Part shown: one piece after another, positions 10,904 to 23,220 of the stretch
Layout: every line of letters starts with the position of its first letter
Position numbering within the stretch: position 1 is the stretch's first letter
DNA from: Hibiscus mutabilis
Taxonomy: Eukaryota; Streptophyta; Magnoliopsida; Malvales; Malvaceae
Assembly (NCBI GenBank): GCA_019671005.1
Contig: CM033725.1
Span: 57,571,316-57,635,315 of the forward strand
Reading direction: 5' to 3'
DNA length: 64,000 nucleotides
Notes under the pieces: generated by a model
The model's input: the letters and a program-made list of their open reading frames with translations, nothing else
Told to the model about the DNA's origin: nothing
The model's database searches: none
Program-made: the position numbers and the translations under genes

Positions 10904-12699
10904 ATGATGCGTACAAGGGATCAAGCACGCTGGCTCCCTCAAACACCGTTACCCTAGTCCTCAGCGACCATCGTCAGATGGCACCACTGCAGTTCGTGGC
11001 AGTAAACAGCGATTCAAACTCACAGCCCGTTCCTCTGTCGCTTCCCCTACGTCACGGCCGTAGACAGTAGCAGCAGGCAGTCGCAACATAACCGAACGAC
11101 CAGAAACTAGCCCTCGATCACTTCAATAGCCGATCTGTTCAATCGTTTGGGTAGCAGCGCGGCTGCCAGGTCTTCACGCCATCAGCTACCGTATAGCCAG
11201 CCGACACCATCATCACCATCCTTCCACCATATACCTTTCGCCGTATCTTCTCAGTCGATGTCTGATGTTGCCGATGGAACCCAGCAATAACGGGACATGC
11301 CTTCAAGAATACTGATGCCCTCCTTTCATTCTATGTATAGCGATGTTGCATTTTCTCACATGCATTCGTCTCTGCCGCATCAAACAACTGAGGTAAATTC
11401 TGATTTTATTTCAGTTGTTCCTCTCCTATTTTTGGCTTCACAGAAACTTTCGGAACTAATCACCACGTGAGCGGTCCATCGACGGAACAACCAAACTTTG
11501 AGCATGGACATCATTCTGATCAGCCCGCTTCATCCCACTCGAACAACGAACGTCCAAATTCTCTACCATTCACAGCAAGCTCAGGAAACAGTACCGTTCC
11601 AAACGAACAGCCCGATCAGGAAGAGTGTTCAGAACGCTATCGACGTGGTTGTAGGTATTCAGTTCCAACTGAGGAGGTTTTACATGGCTATTTGGAGTTT
11701 GGTGGCGACGACTTGGAGCAATTTAATCATATTCGCCATCGTCATTTTCAAGTCTGTAAGTATATTCCTCCCAAACTTTAGAAACTTTACATTTGCGCGA
11801 GTTTGTTATACAGTTCTTTGATGCGATTGGTTGGACAACTTATCCCGAAATTAGATGTAACACGTATTATGAACTGGTGTTTGAATTTTATGCCACGTTT
11901 TCATTTTATAAAAATCGTGTTATTTCTATGCATTCTCCTGATGTCGTATCCTTTCGACTGTTTGGTCAATATTTTAGAATGTCAATTACGACATTTAATT
12001 TTTATATGAGATTCGTGATAGATGTCACGGATCCTAGGTATTTAACTACTTTACTTGAGATTCTGCAAGACTTTGATAATGACATGTGCTATGAAACTCT
12101 TACTGGCTTGGCAGATTCCAAATACGATCCGCGTGCGTCAAAGGGATGGGCTATTCATAATCTGGCACTCTGCTACATACATCATTTCCTTGTGTACAAC
12201 TATTCAGGTCGTAATGACACTTTGTCCAACTTGAGTAAGGTCGAACTTTTCTTTTTATGGTGTATGCAAGCCGTCATTAAGGTAAATCTAGGCTTTTGGT
12301 TTGCCTATGCCTTTGAGCATGTTGCGCGAACCAAACGCCCACTTATTCTTAGTCCTTATATCACACATCTTGCATCTTGACTTTTCCCTCTGACATTTGA
12401 TCCTTCACAGTTTACTTATGCTTTTCCCATGGATGCTTTGGATGCAAGGTGCTTGGATACAATGGGTCTTCTAGCCGGTACTCTCGATGGCCATATATTG
12501 TTTCTCCGGGCACTAGTACACCTCGTAATGAGCGTGTTTTCCTCTAGAGGCCGGTTCCTCGACCAGCACAAGAAAATAATCTCAGCCAGATGTTAACGAG
12601 CGTTTGAACTCCATCGAAACCAATATTGCCAAAATCTTATCCTTTCTTTGTCTGGGCACGTCTCGTCAAAGACGTGGTCGTAGGCGTGGCCTCAATTAG
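10904..12699 (+). pseudogene. ATHILA-ORF-like gene (env position) of element B
   Basis: Many Athila elements carry an extra gene between integrase and the 3' LTR, formerly called env-like and of unknown function. Here the ATG at 10904 opens MMRTRDQARW, soon stopped. Open pieces lie at 11467-11781 and 11793-12380 in different frames, so there is a frameshift near 11785. The second contains YYELVFEFYATFSF, VVSFRLFGQYFRMSI and a WAIHNLALCYIHHFLV segment, which resemble the conserved core of ATHILA ORF proteins. Coding similarity resumes to 12699, where the protein ends with a strongly basic tail (RQRRGRRRG), suggestive of nucleic-acid binding or nuclear import. Confidence 0.65.
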
Positions 12700-12740
12700 C
12701 TAAGGGAGTATTTCATTCCCTCTTTTGCACTTTATTTTCC

Positions 12741-12772
12741 ATAATGGGACATTATAATTAAGTGAGGGGTGG
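12741..12772 (+). other. Hairpin plus purine tract of element B
   Basis: ATAATGGGACATTAT forms a 6-bp stem with a GGA loop. It is followed after five bases by AGTGAGGGGTGG, a polypurine-tract-like run. The same arrangement occurs twice in each M-family element. In B it follows the extra ORF. Confidence 0.55.
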
Positions 12773-13728
12773 AATTAGAAATCAAATTGACTCTCACTTA
12801 CGATTTGCGATTGAAATTGAGTTGTTTCTTGATTAGAATTGTTGATGACTTTGGTTGCTAGTCTCTTGTTTGATTTAATTTATTTGCATTTCTTTGTGAA
12901 TTCAATCTTGTTCTTGTTGAATTTAGGATGCACGATAGCATGGCTTGACTAATTTATGTAAATTTTCCTTGGTGGTTTCATGAATTTGTTGATTGAATTG
13001 GATGCATGACTTAGTTCAATAGACCTTTCGTGTGAGTTTCGAGCCTAATGAGCATATATTTTTATTCTTGCTCTTTGTTTCAATTGAGTGTACCAAATTA
13101 ATTGATTGCATTCTAGAACTTGTAACTCGATGCTTGTCGAGACTACACATTTTGATTATGATGCTTTAATATGATAGAGGCATTAGAATTAAACCAATTT
13201 TTCTTCCCAAACAAAATAGCCTACCCTTTTTTATCTATTTTTCACTTAGTGAACCGTTTTGAGCCTTTAATCCTTTTCTTTGTTTATCACATCATTAAAC
13301 CGAGCCTATTTTACTTTTGCTTTCTTTTCAATTATTTTTGTCACCCTTTTCAGGACAAGTTGAGGTTATTTCGAAGTGGAAAAATGATGAAGAAAAAAAA
13401 TCAGATTGGAATTAGTTCGACAAAACACTGTGCAGAAAAAATAAACAGCGCAGAAAAAAACACTGTACAGAAAAATAAATCAGTGCAGTTTGGTTCGAAC
13501 AATGACAGTGGCGTTATCTTGGTGGCTTTGGCTTTCTGGAGTGATCACCGAAATGAAAGCGACGATGTGGAGAATGACAGTGGCGCTATGGTTTGAGATA
13601 AAATAGGGGCTTGACATTTGAATGGGTTTTAAAATCCCGTGATTTAACTTCTTTTCTTTTACTCTTTTCTTTCATTTTTTCATTTAATACGGTGTTTTTT
13701 TTTAATTTTTTTTATTCCATTTTCTTAT
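12773..13728. other. Non-coding 3' region of element B and flank
   Basis: No gene is supported. Sequence to about 13370 looks like the long untranslated region found before the 3' LTR in Athila elements. The stretch 13425-13590 has imperfect repeats built on CACTGT(G/A)CAGAAAAA and on GACAGTGGCG. Confidence 0.4.
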
Positions 13729-14160
13729 AATGGCGTTTGTAAAACTAAACGCCGCTAAAAGCAGACCTATAATAGCGTTTGTAAAACCAAACGTCGTTTA
13801 AAGTAGACTTATACCGGCGTTTGTAAAATAAAATGTCGCTAAAAGTAGACTTATACCGGTGTTTGTAAAATAAAACAAAGCTAAAACTAAACCTGTTGCG
13901 GCGTTTGTTATAAACACCACTAAAATTAGACCTATTGCGGCATTTGTGAAACCAAATGTCGCTAAAACTAAACCTATTGCGGCATTTTCTACACAAACAA
14001 CACTATATGTTATTCTTTAGTGGCGTGTATGTTAAAAATGCCGCGAAATTTGTCATTTTGCGGCGATTGTACTGTAAACGTCGTGATAAGTACAATATTC
14101 ACGGTGTTTTCCCTAAAAATGCCACCAAAAGTGCCGCTATATACCAAATCTGGTGTAGTG
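13729..14160 (-). mobile_element. CACTA (En/Spm) transposon terminus with subterminal repeats
   Basis: Read on the minus strand from 14160, the sequence begins CACTACACCAGATTTGG, a CACTA-type terminal inverted repeat, followed by AGCGGC. Inward lie about ten alternating subterminal repeats built on GCGTTTGT and its inverse (AAACGCCGCTAAA). This is the typical architecture for transposase binding in CACTA elements. The other end was not seen within the window, and no transposase gene is present, so this looks like a lone end or a fragment. A 3-bp target duplication cannot be verified. Confidence 0.7.
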
Positions 14161-15790
14161 ATACTATAACACACATTGAAAATATTATATACTATAACAT
14201 ATATATATATATAACTATTTATTAAGAACATATTCAACCAAACAACATTAAGGAAATAGGAGCTGAAAATTAAGAAATAAATAAACAAGACAGCAAATTA
14301 AACATGTATGCAAAAAAAGGATAACAAAAGAAAAGGGTTTAACCACTGAAAAAAGGACCAAAATGCAAAGAAATCAAATCAGTGGGCCAAATGAAAAGAA
14401 AAACAAGTCCGATTAAAACATGGGATGAAATTACAAGTATTTGAAAAAAAACGGGGACCAGGGGAGCGATTATGAAAGGCGGAAGCCCTAAAGGGGCGTA
14501 ATTTTCCCATGCGGAGGGACCAAGACGGTGATTTGCCCATGCCGCCACCAATTCCAAAAACAGGTCGCGCCGGCCGGCAAACCCAAAAATCAACCAAATC
14601 AAACCCTTTTTCTATTTTAAAAACCAAATCCAACATCCCTTTTTCAAAACTCAGCTTCATTCCCTTTTAAAACCCAGAAAACAGCTTTAAAAACTCTAAG
14701 ACCGAACCAATATCCCTCTCTCCAAAACCTTGCTCTTTAATCGGTTCACCCGTTGCGGTCGAGGAAGCCGAAGGGCTTGTCACCAACGTGGAAAAGCAAG
14801 GGCACGAAGAGAAAGAAACGCCACCAAGGTAAAAGAAATGAAACCCTATTCTATATGTTTATGCTTGAATTCGATAATGAAAAAGGGAAGATGGATATAC
14901 CTCAGGAACTTGAGGATTTTTGCTCTCTGTTCTATATTGTTTCTCCAATAATTTCCATCTAGGGTTTACATTTGTGATGGGTTCGGTTTATATACATCGA
15001 AATTACATGATTTTCTATATATTAGAAAAAGAAAAAACATTGTGGTTGGTTGCCCATTCTCTTGTTTGTATTCATGTACAGCTCTGATATTGTTGGTTTG
15101 TCTCTAAAATTATCTGATTTTTGTTTGGTTTGCATGTGAGGGTGTTGTACGGGAGAGGGAACCAACTAACGTGGTTGTTGGAGGCTGAGGACGAGGGGGC
15201 AGCTACTGCCGTGGAGGGCTACTGCTGACGTGGTCGCTGATGTGGCTGGTGAAATGGTGACGACGTGGCAAAGTGATCACTGATGTGACCAGGATTCTAA
15301 TGGTCGCTAGTGAGGAGTGCGGTTGAAGGGTCAGACGGTGTTGTACACGCGTGAGTGGAGAAAGTCAAAAGTTACGCGTGGGTGCGTGAAGAACCTGAAA
15401 GGCCGTCGCGTGAGAGAGCGTGGTAAATTGGGGAGTCATTTCAGCTCTCATTTGGACCGTTAGATTAGTAGCCAGATCTAACGGCCCAAATTTGGCTGCA
15501 CAAAGATACAAAACATGGGATTATGGCTTTTTGTTTAATTAATGTTGGGCCAAAATGGGTCATGTAATATATTATATGTAATTAATTTTTTTGGGCCTAG
15601 AAAATAATGGAAATGGACTGTTAATTTTAATGGACTTCTTTCTTTTTATTACTTAATATTGGTCTGTTAACTTAAACTAATCTTTTTTATGATTTTTTTA
15701 GTTTTATAATGATAATAATAGTACTATTAACGAGGGAAAACAAATAAGATAAGCAATGAGTTTATTTTTTGGATTTTTAAAATTTGGTTA
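14161..15790. repeat. LTR-like debris, no gene
   Basis: No convincing gene. The pattern is that of a retroelement LTR or leader. There are phrases such as GCGATTATGAAAG and TTTTCCCATGCGGAGGGACC near 14465-14525. An inverted pair at 15459-15494 (GGACCGTTAGAT and ATCTAACGGCC) resembles GGGCCGTTGGAT / ATCCAACGGCC at 35907-35938 in the Ogre-type LTR. It may be a fragment of a related LTR. Confidence 0.4.
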
Positions 15791-15799
15791 TTCGAAGCC

Positions 15800-18766
15800 C
15801 AAACAAAAAATGGCTATTACACAGGTGAAAACTCAGCTCAATCGGGCGTCGAATTGACATCCAATTGCTCGTAATTGGAATTTAGGGACCAAATTGCAAT
15901 TCTAGAAAACTATAAGGACTTAACTCATTTTAAAGTTGCCAATCCTTAATTAATCAAGTTTCATGCTCACATACCATAAATCAGCTCATAACGATCATTC
16001 AAACTCATGCAATTGCATACATAACATTCATGGACCAAAACAAAAGAAACATAAACTTTCAAACATCACAATAACTAAATTAATAGCTGCCCGTATCGGT
16101 ACACGAGCAAGTATATCGGTACGCTTTGGCATTTCTCAAAAACCAGATTCTAGTAGCCTAAAATCGCACCGATATAGCTATTGCGTATCGGTATGCCTTG
16201 CCAAAATGTCATTGCTCACAACGTAATGTGCACTTTTGTTGATTTTCCATGCTTTCTAAGATACCAAAACATTCCAACATGCTTCTAACATAAACACAAC
16301 ATCACCAAGGATCAATCCACAACAAATCATCACAGGAACATCAACAAATCATGGCATTTTGCTTCAAAGGTTAAACTAGAGGCATGCTTCCTAGAAACCA
16401 AGTCATTCAAATCATGAATTATAAATCCAAGCAATACCAAGCATTAAAGGCCATTTACATCCATAAACAACATAGCAAACATGCTAAAACAGGGAGTTTA
16501 ACAAAATGCCTCCCAAACCAACAATGAACCCTATTGCCTTTATTACTACAAGTCTAATTCAAAATTATACTTTCAAATCCCGAAGTCCTTGGTATTCCCT
16601 TGCCCACACGCTGCCTCGCGGTCTTTAATTCTCTGTATTGATGGACAAGAAGAGCGTAAGCACACGAGGCTTAGTGAGAAGTGCTCAAACAACACATCAT
16701 CAATGCATTTTAAAACCATTTTCTCAAAACCAAATTGAAATCACCATTTCAATCAATTTATTAAACATCATGCCTTGAAAACCATGCACTTAAGACTTTC
16801 AAAAAAATCAGCATATTAAACCATATGCAACATGTATCATGGATCAACAACATGTCCCAATGCTAACCCTCAATTTAAGCCTTCCCATGCATAACAACCA
16901 TATACAAAGCTTAAAGAGTAAACATGTATAAACCAATATTATACATTAGCATCCTTTAACATGATACATCAACAATTATATTGGCTCTCAAGTGATTATA
17001 AACCAAGTTCCACTTTTCAAAATAATATATCGGATACACAGATTCAACAAGTGTCCTCTTAACACTTCATGTCATCTCAACCGAAATACAAGGGTACATT
17101 CACAACTTAGGGGCATCAACCCCAATCATCTGTTAGATGCATAATCCACTAACGGGAGTTTTCGGTACCATATAACCCCTCAACCATTAGGGTACTTAGA
17201 TGGAGTATTCGGTACACCGTATAAACCCCTCAACATCCAAGGTGACTTTTTATAGTAAACTATCAATCCTATAGCCAGCCAACTATATCCGATAACAATT
17301 TAAACCATATCACTTGCCAATATAATTCAACATTAACCATGTACCTCACTGTTTTTATATGCATCAATTCAAAACCATTTCCAAAGCAACAAACCATGCT
17401 TTTAAACAAGTATAACTCATACTTACATGGATCACTTACCACGTGCATCCATCATCATTTCATGATCAAAATCAGTATTAAACATACTTAAAAACATGAT
17501 TGAACAGTAGATACCATGTAATTCAAAACAAGTGCATAAAACCATTTCATTAAAGCACGATGGAGAGAGAAATTCCTTTTATACTTACTTTCGAGTTTAA
17601 ACAAGCATTTCAAGCTAAGTTTAAACTCCCATAAACCACATTTAAACCATTTTAAAGCAAAAATCCACGTTCTCACTCACCGACAACGCAAAGCTTTAAT
17701 TGTCGATGCAGAAACAAGCGTCCAAAGCCTCTGAAGCTTCACCGGTGACCTTAGGATCACTCTCCCCTGTTTTAATCACATAAAAATAGAGGATTAATGC
17801 ATCTTCATGCATTCATAATCCCAGCAACTTAACTTCTCAACTTCGCCTCACAAACATCTACCAAAATTCCTTCCGAAAACAATCCGAAAACACTTTCTTA
17901 CTTAACCTAAACACAACCCAGCCATAATCTAACATTTCAATCCATCAATTAACATCAATTGACATCCAAAAACAATCCAACCCAATCCTTATATCTCCAA
18001 CATACATTAAACCTCCACAACTCCTGAAAACACATAACTAGCAACCTAGAAAATTAGAGATTCACATAGCTTCGGGATTCTAATGTTAAAATCAATCTAT
18101 TAACATTATATAACATCAAAATCTTGATTAAAACCAATCAAGAACCCAGCAAAATAGATCCAATTCGAAAATCACATAAACTCATCAATTAAATCTTGAT
18201 TTAACCATATTCCATAATTAAAGCATTAAAACTCAATAGAAAACATTTATAAAGAGTCAAGAACTTGGGAATTTCAGTAAATAACCTTATATTAGAGGAG
18301 AAAATGAAGCTCGCCTCTAATAGATTGCTTTCCCCTTAATTGGATTTGTTTACATGAGAAAACAAGATTAAAATAATAAAATTTTGATAGAAAACCATCA
18401 AGAATTCATTTGAAAACAAAATATTAGAGAAACAAGAATTTACCTTAAGATTTTGAAGAAGAACAGAGTGTTTGGATGGAGAGAATTTGAGAGAAAATCC
18501 TTTTAGAGAAAATTAGTTACGTGAAATTTGTTTAAGCAATTAATTATAAAATTAATTCTCCCAACCTATTTATATTTTCCAAAACCGTTTAAAAGTATCC
18601 AATTAAGGGATAAAATTCTGACATTAGACTTTAGAAATATAGCTCTTTAAAGATTCAAAGTTTTGACCCTTTTACAAAACTGTCACTAAAAATAGTTTTG
18701 AAACTTTACATTTTGGTCACTAGCCAAAATGTCTCATTTCCGACTCCAATTTTCCAAAATTGACTT

Positions 18767-18816
<50 letters not shown>

Positions 18817-18957
18817 TAAAGATTTTTAAACCTTTTTCCATATTTTTATCTCGCTCAAAAATATTTATTCCCAATCTGACTCGAATCTCTAACTTTGGTT
18901 CTCCCGAACCGTCTAACCTTTCCAGCTAACACCTAGGCCCAAAACTGGGGTGTTACA
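15800..18957 (-). repeat. Long LTR, Del/Tekay style, minus orientation
   Basis: Read from 18957 on the minus strand it starts TGTAACACCCCAGTTTTGGG, the common start of long Del/Tekay-lineage LTRs. No primer site, gag or pol accompanies it, so it is a solo or truncated LTR. Four copies of an ATCGGTA-type motif lie at 16093-16195. The far end is not certain; 15.8 kb is an estimate because no second LTR and no matching 5-bp target duplication could be found by eye. Confidence 0.6.
18772..18812. repeat. (TA)n microsatellite
   Basis: About twenty uninterrupted TA units inside the long LTR. Confidence 0.98.
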
Positions 18958-18962
18958 GGGTC

Positions 18963-19620
18963 GGTTTAGGTCTGATTCGAATTTAGTTCGAGTTTATGTT
19001 ATTTCGAATCGAGTCGTGTATCGGGTCGGGTTAATATCAGATCGATTAATTTTTAGGTTAGGTCAATATCGGATCGGTTGACTTTTTAGGTCGGGTCTAT
19101 ATTAGGTCGGTTGAATTTTTAGGTCGGGTTTATATTAGGTCGGTTGACTTTTCAGGTCGGGTCAATATCGGGTCGGTCAGATTTCAATTTGAGTCAATAT
19201 ATGAATATGATCTTTTAAATGAGAAAAAATATATTAAACTATTACTAAAGGTAGTTGTTAATTAGTAATATATCACAAAATGAGAATAAAACATACATAT
19301 TTGAGGAAATTAAATTCGGGTTTCTTTCGGTTTGGGTTGCTTTTGGTTCGGTTGATTTTTGGTTTGGAATTCTTTTGGTTTGGGTTGATTTTCGGTTCGT
19401 GTTGTTTTTGTTTTGATTATTTTCGATTTCGGTTCATTTCGATTCGGGTTGATTTTTGGTTTAACTAAATTCGGGTCGATTTTAGTTCAATTCGGTTTTG
19501 GTTTGGATTCAGGTCAAGTTTAGACTATCATGTTTGAGTCTATATCGGGTCTCAAGTCGAGTAAATCGGTTCGGGTCTCGAGTTTCAGGTCAAGTTTACC
19601 GGGTCTAGACTCATCTTACT
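18963..19620. repeat. Degenerate minisatellite, GGTCGG/TTCGGGT units
   Basis: Roughly 40-bp units such as ATATCGGATCGGTTGACTTTTTAGGTCGGGT recur at 19040-19190 with point changes. A second tract rich in TTTGGTTCGG and TTCGGGTTG follows at 19310-19500, and a third at 19540-19610. The small open frame at 19280-19468 is only a translation of this repeat. Confidence 0.7.
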
Positions 19621-19927
19621 AAATCAACTTATTGTTAATAAGAAAAACATAGTGCGAAATGAGAAAATATATAAAAGCCTGTCTTATTTATCAATTATTA
19701 TATGTATCCATACATATATAGAAATATACAATGGCATAAGTTTGAAGGCCTTAACATAACAAACATATAAGAACGTGCATGGATAAATAGTGGTAGACGT
19801 AAGTCAACCGATCCCGTCCAATTTATTGTAGTAGTATTAGCAGTGCAAAACATATCACCTTATTATTATTATCGTCATCATCGTTATCGTCGTCAATAAT
19901 TTTGGCGGCCAGAGTTTGATCGGAAAT

Positions 19928-20968
19928 TTAAGCAAAGCCGCCCAAGAAAGGTTCAAATGTATTCATCTCACAGCAATAGAGGCAAGGGTTCTGCTCATAT
20001 CCTTGCTCCTCCAATGCATTGGCAACCCCATCCAGAAGGTCTCCATTGCTTATGGTAGGACACAATTGGTGGCGATCGAGGAATTTAACCACTGCATCGG
20101 TGAACGCCCCGAAGGCTCTATTGCCTGAAACGATGTCGTACGATGTCTCATCCGCCTCAAACCCACTTACTAAGATCTCCTCCTCCTCCTGCAGCGGATC
20201 CAACCCAAATGCCCCCTCTATATAATGAGGATGGAATTTGAGACTCACATCCTTCCCGAAGATTTTGTGAGCACCTTCGGAAATTGTATTTCCTCCGTCG
20301 TGGGGGAAGCCTGCTGCTGCATGTATCGCATGACATATGAAATCAAAATCAAGGAACTTAGCCTTGGCCTTGGGGGGATTTCCTAGGGTTATTCTTTTCT
20401 TGGCAGCTCCAATTTGTTCTAACTCTTTTCCAATGAGAGCACTGGTCTGGCATGAATCTGAAAGGATTGTGAAGCTTGCTCCTTGTGGTAGCCGGTTAAC
20501 TAAACGTATGAAGTCCACATCTGCACAACAATGCTTATATATATACTGTATGAATCAATCAAATTGAAGCACAAAGGGAAACGAAAAAGCCGCTCTACCA
20601 GTGACAAGATTCAAATCACAAGGCACGATTGCTTCGTCCTGCCTGAAAGCCTTGCCGGCTTCCAAGACCGGGATGGCTGTTCCGTATCCACTGAAGTAGA
20701 AAAACAGGACATCTCCTGCTTTAGCCCTTTTCGCCATTCCATTAAGGGCAGCCTTAATGTTTTCACCAGTGGGCAGCAACGACGACGATCCCGGTGCACC
20801 GTCGTGTTCATCATCAGTTAGGACCTGAATGTTGGACTCATGAAACCCAAATCTGGACATGATCAAGCCTTTTATGGAATTCACATCTTCTATGCACCCA
20901 TGCAACCTGAATTTGGTGAGGGGATAGTTGCAACCGACCAGGACAGCTCTCTTCGTAACCTTTGACAT
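19928..20968 (-). CDS. MC1: AtMC9-like type II metacaspase, catalytic His replaced by Tyr
   Basis: Type II metacaspases are Ca2+-dependent cysteine proteases that cut after Arg/Lys in plant cell death and stress. Exon 1 is 20968-20599 and exon 2 is 20520-19928; the 78-base intron has GT and AG ends and phase 1, giving 320 residues, close to AtMC9. The ATG at 20968 is chosen because all sister copies begin M-x-K-V/I-TKRAVLVGC; an upstream in-frame ATG at 21022 adds only non-conserved residues. The caspase-like p20 shows LVGCNYPLTKFRLHGC. The expected SGHG motif reads SGYG (Tyr95, codon 20686-20684). The catalytic Cys147 is present in SDSCQTS, but the following HSGG is lost. The p10-like end carries QNPCLYC and FLGGFA. 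The p20-p10 linker is short, as in AtMC9. The frame is intact, so it may be expressed, but normal proteolysis is doubtful. Confidence 0.9.
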
Positions 20969-21030
20969 CTTGCTCGAGTTATTTTGTGTTGCTTGCCTTG
21001 TTTTGTGCTTCCATTGTCTCACTAGACGCC

Positions 21031-21090
21031 TACATATACTGCATACTCGATGACAACATGGTGGTTGTTTATTACAACGTGTATTTAAAA
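21031..21090 (-). promoter_or_regulatory. MC1 proximal promoter, conserved with MC2 and MC3
   Basis: On the minus strand a TATATGTA box (21038-21031) lies about 65 bases before the MC1 ATG. Upstream is a block containing AATAAACAACCACCATGTTGTC, shared with MC2 (24536-24560) and MC3. Conservation in three copies, each just before a TATA-like box, suggests a core promoter. Confidence 0.6.
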
Positions 21091-22477
21091 AAAAAAAATG
21101 TAATACTCTTTGTTATAATAATTATAATTATACATATAAAAATAACTATTTGTTATAATACATTTAAATAAGCTAATATCTAACCAACGTGAAATTTGAT
21201 AATGTAAAAGAACAAATCTCAAATTTTTAACTTCAGCCGGTAATTTTACCGTTATTTTGCTGAGCAAAAAAAACTTTGCCGTTGTCCCTAAATAATTTAT
21301 AAAAAACACTATTTCTTAAATATATTTTATTCACCATTTTTTTCTAAATAATTCTTATTAGAAATCTGAACTAAAATTAAGTAATATCTGTCACATGTTA
21401 TACTATCCAGTTAGTCGTCATGTAGATGAGTTCATACACATGGACGTCACTTTATTCTTCATTTATGAGTTTATGGACGCCGGTGCACATGCTAATTAGC
21501 TAGCTTTAAAGTAAACTAATGTATATAGAGGCATGTGTTGATTAGAGGGGCAACATTGGAAACGAATTACTTGACAAGCAACCGAAAAGAGAACGAAATC
21601 GACGAGGATACGGAGTGGTTTTAAACATGTGTAATAAAAATGATTGTGCGTGATTTCAAAAGAGAAGTGCTCCAAAATTAACTTTTGATATACTTTAATC
21701 TTATCATCTTTTCGCGAAGTAGAATGAAATTTATTAATTAAGGTAAAGAGTATGAAGAAATATAAAATTAGATAAAAACTCATCTCAAATAGACATTCTC
21801 AAAAAGCGTGATCAAATAAAAATTCGTCTAATAAGAAGAGTTAGATCAAGACTCGACCAAATCAAAAAAACAGAAAGAGATATTTTTTTGCTTGGCAAAA
21901 ATATAATTTTGTTTATAAAAAAAGACATATATAATTATTATATGCCTCATTAAAAAACTTTTCAACTTAAAAGGGGAAAAGAACACATAATGACGACAAA
22001 TTATTATATGGTCCCGGTTTACCACGTCATCCGTTGTCTCATCCACTAAAAAACAGCCAACAAATTTTTTTATTTTCCATGTCATTTTTTAAAGATTAAT
22101 CTTCACTTTTTTTACCATGTAAATAGGGAGTGAGTTGTTATATAAAAATTAATTAGGAAAAAATAACTTGAAAAATAAAAATCAATTAACTGGTTTTTAT
22201 TAAATAAGAACCACAGATGATATGGTGAACCGGAACCGTATAATAATTTTTCATATATAATATCGACTAATGGATCAAGCGATCAATAGCCTTTCAACTC
22301 CAAAAAAGACACTTCCTAATGAAAGAATGTAATGTTGAATCCCTCGTCGAAAGCCAAATCATTCTCGATTTTTGTCACCACCGCACTTCCCGTTATCTCC
22401 ACGTTTTCCACCATACCACCTTGAACTTTTTCGATTCCCAGGACCACTCGGTAAACTTCTTAAAAAATAACTATATC

Positions 22478-22611
22478 GTTAAATATATGAACACTTGAGG
22501 GGAACGTTGACTTTAACTACTTCTAATGTTAAATATATGAACACTTGAGGGGACCGTTGACTTTAGCTACCTCATAAAATTAAATATATGAACACTTGAG
22601 GGGAACGTTGC
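22478..22611. repeat. Three tandem ~50-bp repeats
   Basis: TTAAATATATGAACACTTGA occurs three times, starting near 22479, 22529 and 22580, each followed by GGGGA(A/C)CGTTG. The last copy is truncated. Confidence 0.9.
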
Positions 22612-23128
22612 TAAACATGACCAATAAAGGGATATGTAGGTATAAATTTTGTTAAGTGGTGAAGTCTGGTCCCGCTTAGTTTTCTTTGGTTACCCTCTGA
22701 TTTTTAGGGTTTTGCTTTGACTAATTTAAATAGACCAGCATCGCATACTTAATTTTGGTAGGTGAGTCTCCCAACAAGAATTTTCTACATACACATGGCT
22801 TCGAAACCGAAACATGCTTAAGCAATACTAGATTGCTTACTATCTGGACCAACCCCGTTGGTCTGGTCCTGCTTAGTTAATTGGTGTATGGCTTATTTAG
22901 AACGTGGTGTGTAATTTGGCGGGATTAGACCATGTGTACTATAGACTATGGTATTTGATGTCGTTTTTTTACCTGTATGTGTTGTACTTTTTCTTTCATT
23001 TAAGATTTAGAAAGTTTTTAACAAGGCAGACATACTAAGTTAAGACGATATATTTTAATGAATAAAATCATATTTGCCCGGTAAAAAATTACAAAATTTG
23101 AAAGCTTTGTTTCGAGGCTGTGTGAACT

Positions 23129-23220
23129 ATAGACTTACAGTTTCCATCCCAAAAGTCCATGCTTTTAATCCTTTTATTTTCAAACATGAAAAATATAGAC
23201 TTACAGTTTCTATCCCGAAA
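23129..23220. repeat. Direct repeat pair
   Basis: ATAGACTTACAGTTTC is found at 23129 and again at 23195, followed in both by (C/T)ATCCC(A/G)AAA. Spacing is 66 bases. Confidence 0.85.

Larger units (their letters stand above)
3755..13640 (+). mobile_element. Athila-type Ty3/gypsy element B, near full length, decayed
   Basis: A 5' LTR (3755-5051), perfect tRNA-Asp primer site, gag, protease, RT-RNase H, integrase, the post-integrase motif, an ATHILA-ORF-like gene and a hairpin plus purine tract follow in canonical order. All genes carry stops or frameshifts. No copy of the LTR start TGATTAGTGCTTAAA was seen to the right, so the 3' LTR appears lost, probably through the CACTA insertion or a deletion. 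The right end is therefore approximate; internal-looking sequence runs to about 13.4-13.6 kb. Confidence 0.75.

Noticed and set aside
11467..12699. Retroviral-type envelope gene in element B
   Set aside because: No signal peptide, furin-like site or membrane anchor is visible; the motifs fit ATHILA-type ORF proteins.
14339..14660. Overlapping minus-strand frames with GC-rich sequence
   Set aside because: No recognisable domain; the sequence has LTR-like character and the frames overlap in shifted registers.
19280..19468. Small open frame rich in Phe, Gly and Leu
   Set aside because: It is a translation of the TTTGGTTCGG repeat, with no start context and no similarity.
20611..20814. Alternative minus-strand frame inside MC1 exon 1
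   Set aside because: It overlaps the metacaspase frame; the conserved residues are only in the frame given.
22478..22611. CRISPR-like direct repeats
   Set aside because: Only three copies, tandem with no unique spacers, and the DNA is plant.
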